In this document: piece after piece, positions 15,342-20,574 of the stretch | Numbering within the stretch: the stretch's first letter is position 1 | Layout of the letters: each line of letters begins with the position of its first letter | Program-made: the position numbers and the translations under genes | The notes under the pieces: generated by a model | The model's input: the letters and a program-made list of their open reading frames with translations, nothing else | What the model was told of the DNA's origin: nothing | Databases searched by the model: none | DNA from: Bog-564 sp035509915 | Lineage (GTDB): Bacteria > Actinomycetota > Acidimicrobiia > Acidimicrobiales > UBA8190 | DNA length: 23,368 nucleotides | Assembly: GCA_035509915.1 (NCBI GenBank) | Contig: DATKIB010000174.1 | Coordinates: 1 to 23,368, forward strand | Direction of reading: 5' to 3'

Positions 15342-16148
15342 TCAACTCCCCAGCTCACGGGAACGCTCGGCCGCCGCCGCCACCGCCGCCGAGAAGGCCC
15401 CCGCCACGTCGCGACCTGTGAGCGCCGCCAGCCCGGCTTCGGTGGTGCCGCCCGGCGAGGTCACGCGGGCCCTGAGCACCTCGGGGGTCTCGCCCGACTC
15501 GGCGAGAAGCCGGGCCGCCCCGGCGAAGGTCTGGATCACGAGCGCCCGGCTGACCTCCTCGGAGAGCCCCTCTGCGACCCCCGCCTCGATCATCGCCTCG
15601 ACCACGTAGAACAGATAGCCGGGGCCCGATCCCGAGAGGCCGGTCACGACGTCGAGCTGCGGCTCGGGCACCCGCACCACCCGTCCGACCGCGCCGAGCA
15701 CCTCCTCGGCCCACTCGACGTCGCGCTCGGTCGCCCTCGATCCCCCGGACACGGCTGACATGCCCGCGCCGACCAGGGCGGGGGTGTTGGGCATCGCCCG
15801 GACGACTGCTACCTGCGGCCCGAGCCACGACTCGAGACTGGTGAGCCTCACCCCTGCCATCACCGACAGGACCCGCTTCACGCCGCCGCGCCCGAGCGCG
15901 CTGCACGCAGCTTCCCCGTCGGCCGGCTTCACCGCCACCACTGCCCCATCGGCCGCGAGCGGCTCGGCGGCCGCCTCGACGTCCTCGACGACCTCTATGC
16001 CCTCGAGTTGCCGGGCAACGACCGAGCGCCTCGCCGCGTCGGCCTCGGCCACGGCGAGCCGACCCGGCTCCCACCCTGCGGCGAGCAACCCGCGCAACAG
16101 AGCAGTGCCCATGTTGCCCCCGCCCACCACGAGAAGCCTCGTCGCCAC
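15342..16148 (-). CDS. proC: Pyrroline-5-carboxylate reductase
   Basis: Last step of proline synthesis: NAD(P)H reduction of pyrroline-5-carboxylate. 268 residues from GTG 16148, the normal length. The N-terminal Rossmann motif is LLVVGGGNMGTALLRGLL, then AVKPAD and VRAMPNTPALVGAGM. The C-terminal dimer domain has the family signature GSGPGYLFYVVEAMIEAG followed by VTSPGGTTEAGL. The frame stays open upstream to 16391, but those 81 codons are basic low-complexity translation of a GC-rich spacer and precede the natural N-terminus. TACCCT lies 6 bases before the GTG and there is no SD, fitting a leaderless transcript. proC and the downstream small HTH gene form a conserved actinobacterial pair. 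Confidence 0.95.
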   Translation of the reverse strand: MATRLLVVGGGNMGTALLRGLLAAGWEPGRLAVAEADAARRSVVARQLEGIEVVEDVEAAAEPLAADGAVVAVKPADGEAACSALGRGGVKRVLSVMAGVRLTSLESWLGPQVAVVRAMPNTPALVGAGMSAVSGGSRATERDVEWAEEVLGAVGRVVRVPEPQLDVVTGLSGSGPGYLFYVVEAMIEAGVAEGLSEEVSRALVIQTFAGAARLLAESGETPEVLRARVTSPGGTTEAGLAALTGRDVAGAFSAAVAAAAERSRELGS

Positions 16149-16154
16149 CGACGA

Positions 16155-16160
16155 AGGGTA
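16155..16160 (-). promoter_or_regulatory. Candidate -10 box for leaderless proC transcript
   Basis: On the minus strand TACCCT is followed by exactly 6 bases and the GTG start at 16148. No SD is present. The same TANNNT-N6-start geometry occurs at mshA and the RsiG-like gene. Confidence 0.45.
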
Positions 16161-16360
16161 CCGCCCGGCCCCGCAAGCCCTGTCTGAGAAGGCGGGCACC
16201 GCTGGAGAAAGCGCGGCCCGAGGAACCCCGGGAGCCGCCCGCACTTCCCCGAGCGAGCGACGCCACCGGCCCCTCGGGCCACGCCGGCAGAACGCTACCT
16301 TTGCGCGGCGGTTCGCGCAGGAGCCCGTCGGCGGCTTGCGCCGGAGACACTGGCCGCTCG

Positions 16361-16414
16361 CGCCGTCGCCGCAGGCGGCGACAGACCGCACGCGCCGTCG
16401 CCCAAGGCGGCGAC
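16361..16414. repeat. Tandem pair of hairpin repeats (REP-like) after the YbjN-like gene
   Basis: In the 279-base gap between the YbjN-like gene and proC, a 32-base unit occurs twice. The first hairpin is perfect: GTCGCCGC (16365-16372), AG, GCGGCGAC (16375-16382). The second pairs GTCGCC (16397-16402) with GGCGAC (16409-16414). Both share flanking CGCGCC and CAGACCG/CAAACGG. They lie 14 bases past the upstream gene's stop, so may end or protect that transcript. The rest of the gap, 16161-16360, shows nothing I can identify. Confidence 0.6.
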
Positions 16415-16427
16415 AAACGGCTCGGCG

Positions 16428-16904
16428 TCAGCTGCCGCGCTTGCGCCGGTAGAGGCCGGCGAAGCCGACGGTCATCGCGGTAGGAAACGTGGCGTCGACG
16501 TACGCGAGCGACGACCCGACCACGCGATCGAGCTCGTCCTCGTTCACTTCGCTCACGGGTATCTCGCCCACGAGGTAGACCGCGTCCTCAGGGCCGAGGG
16601 CGAAGCGCATCTGGCGGATCTCGGAGTTGCGGCGCAACAGGTACTCGAAGGTCTCACGCGCGTTGGTCTCCGGGGCGGGCATCAACTGAGCCTCGTGGCC
16701 GAGCGTGCGCTGGCGCATGGTGAGCCACACCGTCACGAAGTCCTTCTCCTCACCGCGCAGGCGCAGGTACCACCTGTCCTCGTGGACGTGGCGGTCGACA
16801 GCGACCAACGACCCGCCTTCGGCCAACCGCGCTCGCGCCCAGCCGTCGATCGTCCTCGCGCACGACGCCCGCTCGGCGTCGCTCGCTATGCGCGCCAGCG
16901 CCAA
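16428..16904 (-). CDS. YbjN-like / type III secretion chaperone-fold protein
   Basis: 158 residues. The pattern IDGWARARLAEGG, DRWYLRLRGEEKDFVTVWLTMRQRTLGHEAQLMP, NARETFEYLLRRNSEIRQMRFALGPEDAVYLVGEIPVSEVNEDELDRVVGSS is that of the YbjN family: a mixed alpha/beta fold related to secretion chaperones, of unknown biochemical function. Actinobacterial genomes commonly place such a gene right after mshA, as here, 49 bases downstream; I recall the same pairing in Mycobacterium tuberculosis. The start TTG at 16904 has GAAGG about 6 bases upstream. No signal peptide or membrane segment is present. Its conserved link to mycothiol synthesis is positional only. Confidence 0.82.
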   Translation of the reverse strand: MALARIASDAERASCARTIDGWARARLAEGGSLVAVDRHVHEDRWYLRLRGEEKDFVTVWLTMRQRTLGHEAQLMPAPETNARETFEYLLRRNSEIRQMRFALGPEDAVYLVGEIPVSEVNEDELDRVVGSSLAYVDATFPTAMTVGFAGLYRRKRGS

Positions 16905-16933
16905 GTCGGCCTTCGGAGTCCGGTTAGAGTGGC

Positions 16934-16952
16934 CGGCCCCGAGAGGGGGCCG
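16934..16952 (-). terminator. Strong GC hairpin one base after the mshA stop
   Basis: Seven perfect G/C pairs, CGGCCCC gagag GGGGCCG, begin one base after the mshA stop codon. No T tract follows on the minus strand. It may reduce read-through into, or separate, the YbjN-like gene 49 bases downstream, or stabilise the mshA mRNA end. Confidence 0.4.
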
Positions 16953-16953
16953 C

Positions 16954-18246
16954 TCACCGGCACGCCACGAGACGCTCGGCTGCGAGCTCCTCGTAGGTCG
17001 CGCGCAACAGCGACGCGGCGCTCGCCCAGGTGTAGCGCTGCGCCCTCGCCGCGGCGGCCTGAGACAGTCGCTCGGCCAGCCGCCGGTCGGCCAGGACCGC
17101 CGACACCGCCTTCGCGAACTGCGCCGGCGCCGGGTCCTCGACCAGAAGACCGGTGCGTCCGTGCTCGACCAGGGTGCTGAGCCCTCCGACCGCCGAGGCC
17201 ACCACGGGTGTGCCGCAGGCCGCGGCCTCGAGCGCCACGAGGCCGAAGGACTCCGAGCGGCTCGGCACGATGCACACGTCGGCGGCGCGGTAGTGCGTCG
17301 AGAGCAGCTCGTGGGGCTGAGGATCGACGAAGCTCACGCGCTCGGACACGCCGAGCTTCCCGGCCAGCTCACCGATGAAGGCCATGTGCTCCTCGCCGTG
17401 GGGACCGCTCGGGCCTCCCACGATCACGAGCCGCGCCTCTGGGTGCTCCTCCATCCCCGCCAGCGCGTGCACGGCGACGTCTGCACCCTTCAAGGGCTGG
17501 ATCCTCCCGACGAAGAGCAGCACCGGGACATTCCTCGGCAACCCCAGCGCCCTGCGGGCCTGGGAACGGTCGCCGGGGCCGAAGAATGCGTGGTCCACTC
17601 CAGGGGGAACGACCCGCAGGCGCGCGGGGTCGACCTCGTAGAGCTCGGCCAGCTGCTCGGCCTCGACCGTGCACGAGGCGAGCACGATCTCCGAGCACGC
17701 CATCACCGTCGCCTCGGCCTCCGCGCGCCTGTGCGGTTCGTCGAAGCGCATCTCCTCCGCGCTCAGCTCCGCCTTGACCCTGGCGAGGGTGTGGAACGTG
17801 GAGACGAGAGGAAGGTCGAGCTCGTGCTTGACCCGGTGCCCCGCCAGTCCCGAGAGCCAGTAATTCGCGTGCACCGCGTCGAACCGGCGGTCGCCTCCCC
17901 CGATGGTGACGTGTCCGCCGGCACCCGACCCGGTGTCCGATGCGACCGGCGAGGTCATGAGCGACAGGACGTTGTCGGTGAACTCCTCGACCACCTCGCC
18001 GAGCCGTTCCTTGGGCATCGGCGCCAGCTCCCCCGCCGGGACGTGGTGCAGGCGCAGACCCGGCTCCACCGTCACCGTGGCGGGCAGGTCCGCCGACCAC
18101 GCGCGGGTGTAGACGTCACACTGCACGCCGGCCCGGGCGAGCGCAGTGGAGAGCTCACGGACGTAGACGTTCATCCCGCCGCCGTCCCCCGTGCCGGGCT
18201 GGGCCAGGGGCGACGTGTGCATGGACAGCACCGCGAGACGTCGCAC
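16954..18246 (-). CDS. mshA: D-inositol-3-phosphate glycosyltransferase (mycothiol biosynthesis)
   Basis: Transfers GlcNAc from UDP-GlcNAc to 1D-myo-inositol-3-phosphate, the first step of mycothiol synthesis. 430 residues of GT-B, GT4 type. The N-terminal domain opens with AVLSMHTSPLAQPGTGDGGGMNVYVRELS, the glycine loop typical of MshA, then FDAVHANYWLSGLAG and STFHTLARVKAELS. The C-terminal nucleotide-sugar domain has LLFVGRIQPLKGADVAV, VIVGGPSGP, SRSESFGLVALEAAACGTPVVA (the EX7E motif) and VGGLSTLVEHGRTGLLV. The start is GTG at 18246. TAGGCT lies exactly 6 bases upstream and no SD is present, so it is probably leaderless. A run of 15-base repeats lies further upstream. The adjacent YbjN-like gene supports MshA over other GT4 enzymes. 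Mycothiol is essentially limited to actinobacteria. Confidence 0.93.
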   Translation of the reverse strand: MRRLAVLSMHTSPLAQPGTGDGGGMNVYVRELSTALARAGVQCDVYTRAWSADLPATVTVEPGLRLHHVPAGELAPMPKERLGEVVEEFTDNVLSLMTSPVASDTGSGAGGHVTIGGGDRRFDAVHANYWLSGLAGHRVKHELDLPLVSTFHTLARVKAELSAEEMRFDEPHRRAEAEATVMACSEIVLASCTVEAEQLAELYEVDPARLRVVPPGVDHAFFGPGDRSQARRALGLPRNVPVLLFVGRIQPLKGADVAVHALAGMEEHPEARLVIVGGPSGPHGEEHMAFIGELAGKLGVSERVSFVDPQPHELLSTHYRAADVCIVPSRSESFGLVALEAAACGTPVVASAVGGLSTLVEHGRTGLLVEDPAPAQFAKAVSAVLADRRLAERLSQAAAARAQRYTWASAASLLRATYEELAAERLVACR

Positions 18247-18252
18247 CGCCGC

Positions 18253-18258
18253 AGCCTA
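18253..18258 (-). promoter_or_regulatory. Candidate -10 box for leaderless mshA transcript
   Basis: On the minus strand TAGGCT is followed by exactly 6 bases and the mshA GTG. No convincing -35 is visible; the region where it should be is the 15-base repeat array. Confidence 0.42.
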
Positions 18259-18262
18259 CCGG

Positions 18263-18307
18263 CGGCCCCGTCCTACCCGGCCCCGTCCTACGCGGCCCCG
18301 TGCTACG
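18263..18307. repeat. Three tandem 15-base repeats upstream of mshA
   Basis: Units at 18263-18277, 18278-18292 and 18293-18307 share CGGCCCCGTCCTAC, with one changed base in the third. They fill the 56-base gap between the XRE regulator's stop and mshA; the last unit includes the regulator's TAG stop and its final base pairs. On the minus strand each unit carries GTAGGACGGGGCC. They may bind a regulator or reflect replication slippage. Confidence 0.8.
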
Positions 18308-18701
18308 GCGCCGGTGCTGGCCCGTCGAGCGAGTTCTCGTGCCGGAACGAGAGGTAGATCCGGATCAGCGCCTGCTTCTGGTCCTCGTTGAGGGAAGGGT
18401 CGGAGAGGATGTCGCGCGAGAGGTCCGTCGTCTCGCCGGCAGGCTCGAGGATGCCCGCCTGCACGTAGAGGGTCTCGGCGGATATCCGCAGCGCCTTGGC
18501 GATCTGCTGGAGGATCTCTGCAGAAGGGCGCCGCAGGCCGCGCTCGATCTGGCTCAGGTAGGGGTTCGAGATCCCGGCGAGCTCGGAGAGCCGGCGCAGC
18601 GACAGGCGAGCCGTGTTGCGTTGCTCACGAATAAACGAGCCCAGGTCGCGCCAACGCTCCGGCAGCACCTTGGGCACCTTCAGCGCGTCGCGCCCGGGCA
18701 C
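18303..18701 (-). CDS. XRE-family transcriptional regulator
   Basis: 132 residues. A Cro/C1-type helix-turn-helix at about 20-75 (LGSFIREQRNTARLSLRRLSELAGISNPYLSQIERG, then PSAEILQQIAKALRISAETLYVQAGI) precedes an acidic tail: LSRDILSDPSLNEDQKQALIRIYLSFR. This arrangement is a conserved actinobacterial regulator. From memory, Mycobacterium tuberculosis has a close relative a few genes from mshA; the targets are not known to me. The start GTG at 18701 lies only 5 bases after the stop of the RsiG-like gene, so the two should be translationally coupled and function together. In-frame GTGs at codons 9 and 12 are alternative starts. No ligand-binding domain is evident. Confidence 0.88.
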   Translation of the reverse strand: MPGRDALKVPKVLPERWRDLGSFIREQRNTARLSLRRLSELAGISNPYLSQIERGLRRPSAEILQQIAKALRISAETLYVQAGILEPAGETTDLSRDILSDPSLNEDQKQALIRIYLSFRHENSLDGPAPAP

Positions 18702-18706
18702 GGGAC

Positions 18707-19258
18707 TCAGGTCAGCAGTCCCTCGACCGAGGCCTCTCCGGTCTTGTACCGGCTGACGATCTCGGCCTGGAGCTTGTCTATCCGCTCGTGGAGCGCGCGC
18801 CTCTGGTTGGAGCTTCGCGACTCGAGGGCGCTCAGCCGCGCGGCGAGCTCCAAGAGGTTCTCGCGGCTCATCGTGGGGAGCTCCGCGATGCGCTGCGCGT
18901 CGAGCACCTCGTCCACCTCGGCTCCCACCGCGGCGGCAAGGTCACCGTCCATGTCCGGGGACATCTGCGAAGGGAGCCGTCCCGGTCCGGGCGGGCGCTG
19001 CGGTCCGGCGGAGAAGATCTCGGGGAGCTGCTCGACGAGGGAGTCGAGTCCGGTGATGGCGTCGTCCTCGCCGTGGTCCAAGTAGGAGTGGACGATGTCG
19101 AGCCGACCCTGGACCATCCGGCGGAGGTAGGAGACCGCGGTCTCTGCCTCCTGGCACTCGGCGCGCATCTTGCGCACCTCCTCGAGCGTGTGGCCTTCGA
19201 GGCCTTCCAAGTAGCCGGGGCCGAGGAGGCGCTCCAGTTGGGAGTCCAGCGACGCCAT
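18707..19258 (-). CDS. RsiG-like c-di-GMP-binding anti-sigma protein
   Basis: 183 residues, mostly helical. Helix 2 carries E39-S43-R46-Q50-D54, an exact match to E(X)3S(X)2R(X)3Q(X)3D, the c-di-GMP signature described for Streptomyces RsiG. The last helix carries E146-S150-R153-H157-D161, the same spacing with His for Gln. The ending QAEIVSRYKTGEASVEGLL also follows RsiG. In Streptomyces, RsiG with c-di-GMP holds the sigma factor WhiG inactive. A proline/glycine-rich linker (about 85-105) separates the halves. No sigma gene is in this window. ATG 19258 has TACGAT 6 bases upstream and no SD. It follows the Ni-SOD peptidase gene after 41 bases and is coupled to the XRE regulator. Family assignment is strong; ligand binding and a sigma partner here are inferred. 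Confidence 0.85.
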   Translation of the reverse strand: MASLDSQLERLLGPGYLEGLEGHTLEEVRKMRAECQEAETAVSYLRRMVQGRLDIVHSYLDHGEDDAITGLDSLVEQLPEIFSAGPQRPPGPGRLPSQMSPDMDGDLAAAVGAEVDEVLDAQRIAELPTMSRENLLELAARLSALESRSSNQRRALHERIDKLQAEIVSRYKTGEASVEGLLT

Positions 19259-19264
19259 GCAGGG

Positions 19265-19270
19265 ATCGTA
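19265..19270 (-). promoter_or_regulatory. Candidate -10 box for leaderless transcript of the RsiG-like gene
   Basis: On the minus strand TACGAT is followed by exactly 6 bases and the ATG at 19258, placing the transcription start on the A of the ATG. No SD and no good -35 are visible. Confidence 0.45.
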
Positions 19271-19299
19271 CCGCGCTAGGTGGTGGCCGACCCCGGTTG

Positions 19300-19704
19300 T
19301 CAGCGAACCGGGCCCGCGCGTGCTGCGGGGGCGTAGCGCCTCACGACCCGGCCGAGCACGTCCCGATTGGGCACCGGGCCGAAGAAGCGGCTGTCGACGC
19401 TCGCCGGCGGGTTGTCGCCGCGCACCACGACCTCGCCGCGCCGCACAGCGCTCACGCGTTTCACGATCACACGCTCCTTGCTACGAGGATCCCGAAGAGC
19501 AACGACGTCCCCGGCCTTGAGCTGACCGGCGCGCGCCACGAGCAGGCGGTCGCCCGCCTCGAGGGTGGGCTCCATGCTCCTTCCCGCCACGACCACCCGG
19601 CGGGGCCGCAACAGGAACATCGCCCCCGTCACCGCCGCTGCCAGCGCAGCCACGACGAGCGCCGGCAAGGCAGGAGCCCTCGGTCGCAGGAGCGCCGGGA
19701 TCAC
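19300..19704 (-). CDS. sodX: Nickel-type superoxide dismutase maturation protease (S26 family)
   Basis: A signal-peptidase-like enzyme thought to remove the N-terminal propeptide of Ni-SOD so that its new N-terminal His can bind nickel. 134 residues. One N-terminal membrane helix (about 10-33, LPALVVAALAAAVTGAMFLL) is followed by the catalytic Ser43 in VAGRSMEPTLEAGDRLLV, Lys82 in RVIVKRVSAV and the GDNPPASVDSRFFGPVP box. It is shorter than a housekeeping signal peptidase, as expected for this subfamily. It starts at GTG 19704 and is divergent from sodN with 71 bases between starts, which makes the assignment firm. It is followed 41 bases later by the RsiG-like gene on the same strand. Confidence 0.92.
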   Translation of the reverse strand: MIPALLRPRAPALPALVVAALAAAVTGAMFLLRPRRVVVAGRSMEPTLEAGDRLLVARAGQLKAGDVVALRDPRSKERVIVKRVSAVRRGEVVVRGDNPPASVDSRFFGPVPNRDVLGRVVRRYAPAARAGPVR

Positions 19705-19711
19705 GCGGCGC

Positions 19712-19735
19712 CGGTGCTGGGTAGGGTTGGCACCG
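19712..19735. promoter_or_regulatory. Dyad in the shared sodX/sodN promoter region
   Basis: A perfect 6-base inverted repeat, CGGTGC (19712-19717) and GCACCG (19730-19735), is separated by 12 bases. It encloses TAGGGT (19722-19727), a -10-like box that would serve sodN with a leader of about 42 bases. A metal-responsive regulator is an obvious candidate ligand, but the site does not match a Fur/Nur consensus I know. Confidence 0.4.
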
Positions 19736-19775
19736 AACCGACCAGTGCTCCACAGGAGACGAAGGAGACCCCCAC

Positions 19776-20210
19776 ATGAGCATCCCGCACTCGAGCATCG
19801 TGGACCGACTGCTTCGCGCCCTCGATAGCGTCGTCGCGCCGTCGACCGTTCACGCCCACTGCGATCTCCCTTGCGGCGTCTACGACCCTGCCCAGGCCCG
19901 GATCGAGGCCGAGTCCGTGAAGGCGTGCATGGAGAAGTTCAACGGGTCGGACGACGGCGTGTTCAAGGAAAGGGCCGTCTTCATCAAGGAGCAGAGGGCA
20001 GAGCTCGTGAAGCATCACCTGTGGGTGCTGTGGACCGACTACTTCAAGCCCGAGCACCAGGACAAGTACCCCCAGCTCGGTGAGCTGTTCTGGAAGGCGA
20101 CCAAGGCCGCCGGGGAGACCAAGAAGACCAACGACACGAAGGTCGCCCAGGGCCTCCTCGACCAGATCTCGGAGATCGACAGGATCTTCTGGGAGACCAA
20201 GAAGGGCTGA
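19776..20210 (+). CDS. sodN: Nickel superoxide dismutase
   Basis: Dismutates superoxide to oxygen and peroxide in the cytosol. 144 residues. A 27-residue propeptide ends ...PSTVHA, directly before the nickel hook HCDLPCGVYDP: His28 becomes the mature N-terminus and, with Cys29 and Cys33, ligates nickel; Asp30 and Tyr36 complete the hook. The mature chain is 117 residues, the length known for the Streptomyces enzyme. The remaining four-helix sequence, including VKHHLWVLWTDYFKPEH and YPQLGELFWKATKAAG, is typical. Start ATG 19776 has AAGGAG at 19762-19767, good spacing. It is divergent from its maturation protease. Dependence on nickel import is expected, but no transporter gene is in the window. 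Confidence 0.97.
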   Translation: MSIPHSSIVDRLLRALDSVVAPSTVHAHCDLPCGVYDPAQARIEAESVKACMEKFNGSDDGVFKERAVFIKEQRAELVKHHLWVLWTDYFKPEHQDKYPQLGELFWKATKAAGETKKTNDTKVAQGLLDQISEIDRIFWETKKG

Positions 20211-20237
20211 TCCGCGCGGCACCGGTCGCTAGCGGCC
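20211..20237. terminator. Short palindromic gap between convergent genes
   Basis: The 27 bases between the sodN stop and the convergent small gene contain the 8-base palindrome CGCTAGCG, flanked by GGT and GCC. It is a possible weak bidirectional terminator; there is no T tract. Confidence 0.2.
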
Positions 20238-20480
20238 TCAGGGTTCGTCTTCGCCGAGCCGGGCGAGCGCTCGTTCGACGTCGTCGAGCTCCTCCTCGAT
20301 CGAGTCGAGGATGACTATGTCGGCGTCGGGAGACGAGGAGGAGACGGTGATGCGGTCCACCTCGGTGGTATCACCCGCCGGGGGCGACTCCTCGCTCGAG
20401 CCCGCCGGGCCGAGTTGTGCGCCGCCCGCGTGCGCGCCGGGCGGGGCGGCTTCCTCTAGCGGTCCAGGCTCGTCGGTCAC
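20238..20480 (-). CDS. Small acidic protein of unknown function with a DksA/TraR-like N-terminal helix
   Basis: 80 residues, strongly acidic. The first half is proline/glycine/serine-rich and probably disordered. The second half holds IVILDSIEEELDDVERALARL, which resembles the coiled-coil helix preceding the zinc finger of DksA/TraR-type proteins. The chain stops five residues later, so the zinc finger is absent. Start GTG 20480 has TAGATT 7 bases upstream, the leaderless geometry seen at other genes here, which supports its being expressed. It is convergent with sodN and divergent from the aminotransferase. An overlapping + strand frame looks like a shadow. The function is not known; it could be a remnant of a DksA-like gene or a small protein with its own role. 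Confidence 0.6.
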   Translation of the reverse strand: MTDEPGPLEEAAPPGAHAGGAQLGPAGSSEESPPAGDTTEVDRITVSSSSPDADIVILDSIEEELDDVERALARLGEDEP

Positions 20481-20487
20481 CCATTGG

Positions 20488-20493
20488 AATCTA
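20488..20493 (-). promoter_or_regulatory. Candidate -10 box for the small acidic protein
   Basis: On the minus strand TAGATT is followed by 7 bases and the GTG at 20480. This helps choose the minus-strand gene over the overlapping + strand frame. Confidence 0.38.
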
Positions 20494-20574
20494 CCTGGCT
20501 GGGCTACGTTGGCACGGTCTCGCCCGGAGATCCGAATCGGAGCTCACGGGCTTTTCGGACCCGGGGGCAGGTGA

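Noticed and set aside
16149..16391. Upstream extension of proC by 81 codons
   Set aside because: Pyrroline-5-carboxylate reductase begins at the Rossmann strand; the extension translates a GC-rich spacer containing the hairpin repeats.
20311..20574. 87-codon + strand frame before the aminotransferase
   Set aside because: Antisense to the small acidic gene, which has a better start context and a protein-like helix; the + frame shows no motif.
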